Assembly (NCBI GenBank): GCA_016281165.1
Contig: JAEEIC010000092.1
Coordinates: forward strand, 1-8,764
Source of the DNA: Bacillota bacterium
GTDB taxonomy: Bacteria > Bacillota > Clostridia > Peptostreptococcales > Anaerovoracaceae
Reading direction: 5' to 3'
DNA: 8,764 nucleotides
The notes below the pieces were generated by a model. The model worked only from the letters and a program-made list of their open reading frames with translations, was not told the origin of the DNA and made no database searches. Made by a program: the position numbers and the translations under genes. Below, piece after piece: positions 1-5,430 of this stretch (position 1 is its first letter; the number at the start of each line of letters is the position of its first letter).

Positions 1-108
1 AAGTTCAACAGAGCCCTCACCGGAGCGGCTCTTGCCATGGGAGCCGGAGTCGTGCTCTGCGACAGACCGGGCTACTCTCCCGAGACCCACGACCCCCAGT
101 TCATGAAG
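1..108 (+). repeat. Near-identical segment shared by M20 copies A and B (partner 1433-1540)
   Basis: Bases 1-108 match bases 1433-1540 with only three differences, all silent (GGA/GGG, TCT/TCC, GAC/GAT). Right after this point the two genes diverge clearly. The matching stretch starts at or before the window edge, so its full length is unknown. The abrupt change suggests recent recombination between the copies. Confidence 0.85.
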
Positions 109-507
109 CTGGTCGAGGAATGCTGCTGCGACCTGGTGGGCAAAGAGCACGTCGCCTTCGATTACGAGCGCTGGAGCACCGGCTCTTCCGACTTCGGCGA
201 CCTGACCTGCGTCATGCCCGGAGTCCAGTTCAACGCGGCGGGAGCCACCGGCACCGGCCACGGCATCGATTATCAGATCGCCGATCCCAACAAGGCCTGC
301 GTCAACGCCGCCAAGGCCCAGCTCTTCGTAGCCGACGCCCTGCTCTGCAACGGAGCCGAAAAGGCTAAGAAGATAATCGCCGACTACAAGCCCCGCTTCG
401 CCTCCATGAAGGAATACTTCGAGACCATCAACCAGCTGATCCTCGACAAGGACGCCGTGGTCTACGACGAAAAGGGCAACGCCGCCGTCGATTTCCAGAA
501 CTGCTGA
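1..507 (+). CDS. M20-family amidohydrolase, copy A (5' end missing)
   Basis: This is the C-terminal 168 residues of a zinc-type M20 amidohydrolase; the reading frame is open from the first base and stops at TGA 505-507. The first codon aligns with residue 293 of the next gene, so about 292 residues lie outside the window. Visible motifs are the end of the dimerisation domain (KFNRALTGAALAMGAG), the GSSDFGD segment, PGVQF, and His87 of this fragment in GTGHGIDY, which aligns with the last metal-binding His of the family. The metal site built from CGHH and EE is therefore not visible here. The product ends in Asn-Cys, one residue more than its two paralogues. Family assignment follows from alignment with the complete copies downstream. 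The substrate is unknown; hydrolysis of an N-acyl or N-aroyl amino acid or a dipeptide is the usual activity of such proteins. No membrane segment is seen, so it is probably cytoplasmic. Confidence 0.93.
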   Translation, partial: KFNRALTGAALAMGAGVVLCDRPGYSPETHDPQFMKLVEECCCDLVGKEHVAFDYERWSTGSSDFGDLTCVMPGVQFNAAGATGTGHGIDYQIADPNKACVNAAKAQLFVADALLCNGAEKAKKIIADYKPRFASMKEYFETINQLILDKDAVVYDEKGNAAVDFQNC

Positions 508-542
508 ACGATCAAACAAACACCGTAAATATATTTTTTAAG

Positions 543-549
543 TAAGGAG
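543..549 (+). promoter_or_regulatory. Ribosome binding site of M20 copy B
   Basis: TAAGGAG ends seven bases before the ATG at 557 and fixes that start. The 49-base gap is AT-rich, with a T6 run at 534-539 but no hairpin in front of it, so it does not look like a terminator. An AT-rich leader just upstream of the site should leave it unpaired and accessible. Confidence 0.85.
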
Positions 550-556
550 AAGCAGA

Positions 557-1936
557 ATGAACGCAAAACAGGAACTCATCATCAAGAACGTCGAAGCCCA
601 CAGGCAGGAGATACTGGACGCCGAGCGCTGGATCTGGCAGCATCCCCAGGTAGGCTACACCGAATGGCAGGCCAACGAGTATCTGATCGAGAGATTCGAG
701 GCCATGGGGTATAAGCTCGTCAGAGCGGACCAGGATCCCAAATTCGGAAAGATCCCCGGCTTCTACACAGACGTCGTGACCGGAAAGCCCGGCCCCATGC
801 TCTGCATCATGGGCGAGCTCGACGCCCTCGACATCGCCAACCATCCCGAGTCGGTCAACGGCATGACCCACTGCTGCGGCCACCACGCCCAGGCAGCCAC
901 CATGCTGGGCATCGCCGCCGCTCTCAAGGAGCCCGGCGCCCTTGACGGCCTCTGCGGAACCATCAGGCTCATGCTGGTGCCCGCCGAAGAGATGATCCAG
1001 CTGGCCTTCAGAGAAGAGCTGCGCAAGAAGGGGACCATCAGCTACATGGGCGGCAAGGTCGAATTCCTCCACAGAGGCTACTTCGACGGCGTAGACCTCT
1101 CCATCATGGTACACACCGCCAACAACGACGGCGACGTCGAATTCACCTGCGGCTACGGCAACAACGGCTGCATGTCCAAGGTCATCACCTTTAAGGGCAA
1201 GTCAAGCCACGCCGGCGGAGCTCCCCACCTGGGCATCAACGCCCAGTATGCCGCCATGCTCGGTCTTCAGGCCTGCAACGACCTGAGAGAGACCCTGCAG
1301 GAGAAGGATTACATCCGCTTCCACCCGATCATGAAGGGCGTCAACTGCGCCGTCAACATCATCCCCGACGAGATGGTCATCGAGTCCTACGTCAGAGGCA
1401 AGACCCTCGACGCCATGATGAAGGAGAACAAGAAGTTCAACAGAGCCCTCACCGGAGCGGCTCTTGCCATGGGAGCCGGGGTCGTGCTCTGCGACAGACC
1501 GGGCTACTCCCCCGAGACCCACGATCCCCAGTTCATGAAGGTCGTACAGGAGTGCTGCGAAGAGCTCTCCGGCAAGGACAAGGTCAAGTTCGACTATCAG
1601 GAGTGGGGCACCGGCTCCTCCGACTTCGGCGACATCACCTGCGTAATGCCCGGAGTCCAGTTCAACGCCACCGGCGTGGACGGCACCTTCCACGGCATCA
1701 ACTTCCAGGTCACCGATCCCGCCAAGGCCACCGTCAACTCCGCCAAGGCCCAGCTCTTCGTCGCCGACAGGCTGCTCAGCAATGACGCCGCCTGCGCAAA
1801 GAAGATCATCGCCGACTACCAGCCCCCCTTCGCCTCCATCAAGGAGTACCTGGACTACATCCAGCAGCTGGTCCTCGACAAGGACGCCGTAGTCTACGAC
1901 GAGAAGGGCAACGCCGCCGTCGATTTCCAGAATTAA
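557..1936 (+). CDS. M20-family amidohydrolase, copy B (complete)
   Basis: A 459-residue metallo-amidohydrolase of the M20 peptidase family, closest in motif layout to the M20D-like group (aminoacylases, AbgB, IAA-amino-acid hydrolases). The catalytic domain is split (about residues 15-190 and 315-430) around a dimerisation domain (about 200-310). Likely metal ligands are Cys107 and His109 in CCGHH, Glu144/Glu145 in VPAEE, His186 in MVH, and His379 in FHGINF. His218 in SSHAGGAP is the conserved dimerisation-domain His, and NIIPDEM with Arg280 matches the family's second-domain signature. The usual CGHD is CGHH here. The length is slightly above the roughly 390-440 typical of M20D enzymes because of a C-terminal tail after residue 430 ending VVYDEKGN..VDFQN. 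There is no signal peptide, so it is cytoplasmic. The ATG at 557 has a good Shine-Dalgarno site, and the first residues align with copy C. It probably removes an acyl, aroyl or aminoacyl group from an amino acid; the substrate cannot be told. Confidence 0.93.
   Translation: MNAKQELIIKNVEAHRQEILDAERWIWQHPQVGYTEWQANEYLIERFEAMGYKLVRADQDPKFGKIPGFYTDVVTGKPGPMLCIMGELDALDIANHPESVNGMTHCCGHHAQAATMLGIAAALKEPGALDGLCGTIRLMLVPAEEMIQLAFREELRKKGTISYMGGKVEFLHRGYFDGVDLSIMVHTANNDGDVEFTCGYGNNGCMSKVITFKGKSSHAGGAPHLGINAQYAAMLGLQACNDLRETLQEKDYIRFHPIMKGVNCAVNIIPDEMVIESYVRGKTLDAMMKENKKFNRALTGAALAMGAGVVLCDRPGYSPETHDPQFMKVVQECCEELSGKDKVKFDYQEWGTGSSDFGDITCVMPGVQFNATGVDGTFHGINFQVTDPAKATVNSAKAQLFVADRLLSNDAACAKKIIADYQPPFASIKEYLDYIQQLVLDKDAVVYDEKGNAAVDFQN
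1312..1375 (+). repeat. 64-base exact repeat between M20 copies B and C (partner 2811-2874)
   Basis: Bases 1312-1375 and 2811-2874 are identical over 64 bases, including every third codon position. They encode the IRFHPIMKG to IIPDEM part of the dimerisation domain. The surrounding 200 bases (from 1199 and 2698) differ at only about nine positions. Such silent-site identity exceeds the rest of the two genes and suggests recent exchange, although strong codon bias also contributes. Confidence 0.85.
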
Positions 1937-1972
1937 GACGAAGCTGCAAAGCATAAAACAGTTACCCTACGC

Positions 1973-2008
1973 GAAGCCTTCGGCAGGCCCTTCCCCGCTG
2001 AAGGCTTC
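1973..2008 (+). terminator. Stem-loop between M20 copies B and C (weak terminator or mRNA element)
   Basis: GAAGCCTTC (1973-1981) pairs perfectly with GAAGGCTTC (2000-2008). The stem extends inward by G-U, G-C and C-G pairs to 12 bp, leaving a 12-base loop at 1985-1996. After the stem comes AGAGAATTTTAC, with only four T residues starting seven bases away, so full rho-independent termination is doubtful. Partial attenuation, RNA processing or protection of the upstream message fits better. It lies in the longest internal gap (122 bases), about 50 bases before the next ATG. The stem is clear; its role is inferred. Confidence 0.55.
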
Positions 2009-2045
2009 AGAGAATTTTACAAACCCTTGTAATTACAGAGAAAAC

Positions 2046-2052
2046 AAAGGAG
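2046..2052 (+). promoter_or_regulatory. Ribosome binding site of M20 copy C
   Basis: AAAGGAG lies six bases before the ATG at 2059, an ideal spacing, and is flanked by A-rich sequence. It settles the start of copy C. Confidence 0.88.
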
Positions 2053-2058
2053 AACAAA

Positions 2059-3435
2059 ATGGTCGTCAGAAAAGATTTTATCGTTAAGAACGTTGAAAAG
2101 CACAGGCAGGAAGTCTTTGACGCTGAGCGCTTCATCTGGACCCACCCCCAGGTAGGCTACACTGAGTGGCAGGCCAACGAGTACCTGATCGAAAGATTCG
2201 AAGCCCTGGGCTACAAGCTGGTCAGGGCCGATCAGGACGACAGATTCGGCAAGATCCCCGGCTTCTACACCGACCTTGACACCGGAAAGCCCGGCCCCAT
2301 GCTCTGCATCATGGGAGAGCTCGACGCCCTTGACATAGCCAACCACCCCGAATCGGTCAACGGCATGACCCACTGCTGCGGCCACCACGCCCAGGCTGCC
2401 GCCATGCTCGGCATCGCCGCCGCCCTCAAGGAGCCCGGCGCTCTTGACGGCCTTTCCGGCAAGATCCGCCTCATGCTGGTACCCGCGGAAGAGATGATCC
2501 AGCTGGCCTACAGAGAAGAGCTGCGCAAGAAAGGCGTCATCAGCTTCATGGGCGGCAAGGTCGAGTTCATGCACAGAGGCTACTTCGACGGAGTCGACCT
2601 CTCATTCATGGTCCACGGAATGACCGAAAGAGACATCGATTTCAGATGCGGCAAGGGCAACAACGGCTGCCTGGCCAAGACCATCACCTACAAGGGCAAG
2701 TCCAGCCACGCCGGCGGAGCTCCCCACCTCGGCATCAACGCCCAGTACGCCGCCATGCTGGGTCTTCAGGCCTGCAACGACCTGAGAGAGACCTTCCAGG
2801 AGAAGGATACCATCCGCTTCCACCCGATCATGAAGGGCGTCAACTGCGCCGTCAACATCATCCCCGACGAGATGATCATCGAGTCCTACGTCAGAGGCAA
2901 TAACCTTGAGGCCATGAAGAGGGAGAACGAGAAGATCAACAGGGCCCTCACCGGAGCCGCCCTCGCCATGGGAGCCGGAGTCGTGCTCTGCGACAGACAG
3001 GGCTACGCCCCCGAATACCACGATCCCCAGTTCATGAAGCTCACCGAGGAGCTGTGCAAGGACCTGGTCGGCGAAGACAGAGTCAAGTTCAACTACGAGA
3101 CCATCAGCACCGGTTCCTCCGACTTCGGCGACCTGACCTGCGTCATGCCCGGAGTCCAGATCCACTGCGGCGGCGCCATAGGCACCGGACACGGCATCGA
3201 TTACTTCGTGGAGTCCCCCGAGAGACTCTGCATCAACTCCGCCAAGATCCAGCTCATGGTAGCGGACGCCCTGCTTTCCGACGACGCGGCCTGCGCCAAA
3301 AAGATCGTAGCCGACTACAAGCCCCAGTACGCCTCCATCGCCGAGTACTTCGAGTACATGAAGGCTTTCAACCTGGATAAAGACGCCGTAGTCTACGACG
3401 AAAAAGGCAACGCCACCGTCGATTTCAAGAACTAA
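2059..3435 (+). CDS. M20-family amidohydrolase, copy C (complete)
   Basis: A 458-residue paralogue of copy B with the same M20 architecture: split catalytic domain around a dimerisation domain. All expected metal-site residues are present: Cys107 and His109 in CCGHH, Glu144/Glu145 in VPAEE, His186 in MVHGM, and His378 in GTGHGIDY, plus His217 in SSHAGGAP. It is one residue shorter because of a difference just after His186, where HGMTERDIDFRCGKG replaces HTANNDGDVEFTCGYG. Another clear divergence is at 368-384, where IHCGGAIGTGHGIDYF replaces FNATGVDGTFHGINFQ. Both spots flank metal-binding His residues, so the two enzymes may prefer different substrates. The C-terminal tail KDAVVYDEKGNATVDFKN is shared. 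No signal peptide or membrane segment is seen. It is followed by a GC-rich hairpin and then the S9 genes, which suggests a joint role in breaking down peptides or acyl-amino acids. The true substrate is unknown. Confidence 0.93.
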   Translation: MVVRKDFIVKNVEKHRQEVFDAERFIWTHPQVGYTEWQANEYLIERFEALGYKLVRADQDDRFGKIPGFYTDLDTGKPGPMLCIMGELDALDIANHPESVNGMTHCCGHHAQAAAMLGIAAALKEPGALDGLSGKIRLMLVPAEEMIQLAYREELRKKGVISFMGGKVEFMHRGYFDGVDLSFMVHGMTERDIDFRCGKGNNGCLAKTITYKGKSSHAGGAPHLGINAQYAAMLGLQACNDLRETFQEKDTIRFHPIMKGVNCAVNIIPDEMIIESYVRGNNLEAMKRENEKINRALTGAALAMGAGVVLCDRQGYAPEYHDPQFMKLTEELCKDLVGEDRVKFNYETISTGSSDFGDLTCVMPGVQIHCGGAIGTGHGIDYFVESPERLCINSAKIQLMVADALLSDDAACAKKIVADYKPQYASIAEYFEYMKAFNLDKDAVVYDEKGNATVDFKN

Positions 3436-3441
3436 AGCATA

Positions 3442-3460
3442 CGCCGGGACCGCCGGGTCC
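3442..3460 (+). repeat. Short imperfect direct repeat in the M20-S9 gap
   Basis: CGCCGGGACC (3442-3451) is followed, sharing one base, by CGCCGGGTCC (3451-3460), nine of ten positions matching. Both copies contain GCCGGG, which can pair with CCCGGC at 3465-3470, so they compete for one partner. This could be chance in GC-rich sequence or a small switch-like leader. Confidence 0.5.
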
Positions 3461-3480
3461 AAAGCCCGGCAGGTTCCTTT
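3446..3480 (+). terminator. GC-rich terminator-like hairpin between the M20 and S9 arrays
   Basis: GCCGGG (3452-3457) pairs with CCCGGC (3465-3470) around a 7-base loop. Below this core, GGGACC (3446-3451) can pair with GGTTCCT (3472-3478) if A3471 and T3475 bulge out. The hairpin is followed by a short pyrimidine stretch (TTCCTTT), not a strong T tract. This looks like a weak intrinsic terminator or attenuator placed where one gene family changes to the other. Some read-through into the S9 genes is expected, as no convincing promoter is visible after it. Confidence 0.5.
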
Positions 3481-3490
3481 CGAAGTATCG

Positions 3491-3497
3491 TTAGGAG
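3491..3497 (+). promoter_or_regulatory. Ribosome binding site of S9 copy A (wide spacing)
   Basis: TTAGGAG is the only Shine-Dalgarno-like site before the ATG at 3510. It stands 12 bases from the start, longer than the 6-10 seen at the other genes here, which may lower translation. The ATG at 3510 is still preferred because MKKVLAEDLYQF aligns with the N-termini of both S9 paralogues. Confidence 0.65.
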
Positions 3498-3509
3498 CGA
3501 ATTGACAGT

Positions 3510-5408
3510 ATGAAAAAAGTATTAGCAGAAGATCTTTATCAGTTCAGATTTGTCGCCAGGCCCCAGTGGTCCAAGGACGGAAGCAAGGCCGTCTTCACCC
3601 TCTTCTCCGCCGACGAGAAGACCAACGGATATAAGGCCGACGCCTGGCTGTACCAGTGCGGAAAGCTGCGCAGGCTCACCTCCGGCGGAGACGTGAGAGG
3701 AGCCCAGTGGCTCGATGACAGCACCCTGGTCTTCGCGGCCGTAAGAGATCCCGAAGACAAGGAAGCTGCAAAAAAAGGCGGTCTCACCGTGTTCTACACC
3801 CTGAGCCTCAGGGGCGGCGAGCCCGAAGAATACCTGAGGGTCCCCGCCAAGGCCTTCGACATCAAGCCCCTGGGCAAGGACAAGTTCGCCTTCCTGGGAG
3901 CCTACGACAACTACAAGGAAAGAGACCCGGGCTGGGAAGTCTTCGATGAGCTGCCCTTCTGGAAGAACGGCGAAGGCTACACCTCCGGCACCAGAAGAAG
4001 GCTCTACGTCATGGATAAGGGCAAGGTCAGCCCCGTCACCGGCGAAAAAGAGCTGGTCGGAAGCTGGGCTGCCGACGAGGGCAAGCTCCTCTTCGCGTCC
4101 AAGGAATTCAAGAGCGTCCTGGGCATGACCTCCGGCGTCTACACCTATGCCAACGGAGTAAGGAAGACCCTACTCGCCGACGGATACTGGAACGTCCACG
4201 GCGTCTTCTTCATGGACGGCAAGGCCATGGCGGTCATGAGCGACATGAAGGATTACGGCGCCAGCCAGGTCCCCTATTTCTACTGCATCGAGGGCGGCAG
4301 GCCCGTCCGGCTCTCCACCATGGAGGAGACCCCGGTGACCACCGTAGGCGGCGACAGCTCCTACGGCGGAGGCGCCAAGATGGCGGTAGATCAGGGTTAC
4401 ATCTACTACACCGCCGTCGAGGACAGCTACTCTGTTCTCAGAAGACTTAAGGACGGAAAGCTTGAGACCCTGCTCAACGCCCCCGTCTCCATCGACGCCA
4501 TCGCCGTAAAGGACGGCAAGGTCCTGGTCAGCGCGGTCACCCAGCAGAAGCTCTCCGAGCTCTACGCGGTCGAAGACGGCGAGCTTAAGCAGCTGAGCTT
4601 CTTCAACGAGGAGCTGGCCGAGAGAAGCATCCAGATCCCCCACCCCATCACCGCCATCAGCGACGGCTGGAAGATCAACGGCTACGTGATCTATCCCGCC
4701 GACTACGAGGAAGGCAAGACTTATCCTGCCATCCTTGACATCCACGGAGGCCCCCACGGAGCCTACGGCGCCCAGTACTTCCACGAGATGCAGGTCTGGT
4801 CCTCCGCCGGCTACTTCGTCTTCTTCTGCAACATCAGAGGAGGCGACGGCAGAGGCAACGAGTTCGCCGATCTCAGAGGCCAGTACGGCAAGATCGACTA
4901 CGACGACATCATGGCCTTCACCGAAGAAGTCCTTAACCAGTTCCCCCAGATCGACAGGGAGAGGCTGGGAGTCACCGGCGGAAGCTACGGCGGCTTCATG
5001 ACCAACTGGATAGTGGGCCACACCCACCTCTTCCACGCGGCGGCAGCCCAGAGATCCATCTCCAACTGGATCAGCAAATTCCTCTGCACCGACAACGGCT
5101 ACCTCTACAATCAGGAGCTGCTGCAGGGCAATCCCTGGGACGACACGGAGAAGCTCTGGTGGGCGTCCCCCCTCAAGTATGCCGCCAACTGCACCACCCC
5201 GACCCTCTTTATCCAGTCCGATCAGGACTACCGCTGCTGGATGGCCGAGTGCATCCAGATGTTCTCCACTCTGAAGCTCCACGGCGTCGACGCCAGGATC
5301 TGCCTCTTCCACGGCGAGAACCACAATCTCTCCAGGGAAGGCAAGCCCAAGAACAGGGTCCGCAGGATCAACGAGATCACCGCCTGGATGGACAAGTATC
5401 TTAAGTAA
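3510..5408 (+). CDS. S9-family serine peptidase, copy A (complete)
   Basis: A 632-residue prolyl-oligopeptidase-family enzyme of the acylaminoacyl-peptidase/YuxL-like type. The N-terminal part (about 1-380) is a predicted beta-propeller with PD40-like strands such as PQWSKDGSKAVFT (18-30) and AQWLDDSTLVFAA (65-77). The alpha/beta-hydrolase domain (about 385-632) carries IHGGP (411-415), RGG.GRG.EF.DLRG (443-456), the nucleophile Ser492 in GGSYGG, the acid Asp573 in DYRCW and the base His605 in HGENH. The family more often has DYRCP; Trp replaces Pro here. The length of about 630-660 is normal for this group. No signal peptide is seen, so it is cytoplasmic, where it should cleave short peptides reaching the active site through the propeller. 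Whether it acts as an acylaminoacyl, dipeptidyl or oligopeptidase cannot be told. It lies 74 bases after the last M20 gene and 22 bases before its paralogue, so it is probably co-transcribed with that copy. Confidence 0.95.
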   Translation: MKKVLAEDLYQFRFVARPQWSKDGSKAVFTLFSADEKTNGYKADAWLYQCGKLRRLTSGGDVRGAQWLDDSTLVFAAVRDPEDKEAAKKGGLTVFYTLSLRGGEPEEYLRVPAKAFDIKPLGKDKFAFLGAYDNYKERDPGWEVFDELPFWKNGEGYTSGTRRRLYVMDKGKVSPVTGEKELVGSWAADEGKLLFASKEFKSVLGMTSGVYTYANGVRKTLLADGYWNVHGVFFMDGKAMAVMSDMKDYGASQVPYFYCIEGGRPVRLSTMEETPVTTVGGDSSYGGGAKMAVDQGYIYYTAVEDSYSVLRRLKDGKLETLLNAPVSIDAIAVKDGKVLVSAVTQQKLSELYAVEDGELKQLSFFNEELAERSIQIPHPITAISDGWKINGYVIYPADYEEGKTYPAILDIHGGPHGAYGAQYFHEMQVWSSAGYFVFFCNIRGGDGRGNEFADLRGQYGKIDYDDIMAFTEEVLNQFPQIDRERLGVTGGSYGGFMTNWIVGHTHLFHAAAAQRSISNWISKFLCTDNGYLYNQELLQGNPWDDTEKLWWASPLKYAANCTTPTLFIQSDQDYRCWMAECIQMFSTLKLHGVDARICLFHGENHNLSREGKPKNRVRRINEITAWMDKYLK

Positions 5409-5410
5409 GT

Positions 5411-5420
5411 AAGGAAGGAG
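5411..5420 (+). promoter_or_regulatory. Ribosome binding site of S9 copy B
   Basis: AAGGAAGGAG sits ten bases before the ATG at 5431 and offers two overlapping AAGG/AGGAG registers. The 22-base gap after the stop of copy A leaves no room for a separate promoter, so the two genes should share a transcript, possibly with translational coupling. Confidence 0.85.
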
Positions 5421-5430
5421 ATCACGATAT

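Larger units (their letters stand above)
1..3435 (+). repeat. Tandem array of three M20 paralogues
   Basis: Three same-strand genes of one family lie head to tail (1-507, 557-1936, 2059-3435). Copies B and C share 83 of their first 100 residues by direct comparison, and only 8 of residues 101-185 differ. Copy A joins the array through its C-terminal part. The array may continue to the left of the window. Tandem duplication is the simplest explanation. No transposase or flanking repeat is visible. Confidence 0.9.

Noticed and set aside
524..541. AT-rich stretch with TATATT and a T6 run in the gap between M20 copies A and B, as possible promoter or terminator.
   Set aside because: No -35 match at proper distance and no stem before the T run. 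It reads better as an unstructured leader.
2017..2037. Small AT-rich inverted repeats TTACAA/TTGTAA (2017-2022, 2027-2032) and the 10-base palindrome TGTAATTACA (2028-2037), as possible operator.
   Set aside because: The two overlap, are short and AT-rich, and are likely by chance. There is no second site or promoter nearby to regulate.
3502..3507. TTGACA, a perfect -35 hexamer, just before S9 copy A.
   Set aside because: The matching -10 would fall inside the gene near 3525-3530, where the sequence (TAGCAG) is poor, and the start codon would precede transcription.
4170..5324. Long open frame on the minus strand (384 codons), with similar ones at 2602-3462, 1202-1954, 5491-6426 and 7331-8164.
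   Set aside because: They lie opposite well-supported enzymes with full catalytic motifs. Their composition (Val, Gly, Ala, Asp, His rich, low complexity) is what C-ending codons give when read backwards, and they lack ribosome binding sites and recognisable domains.
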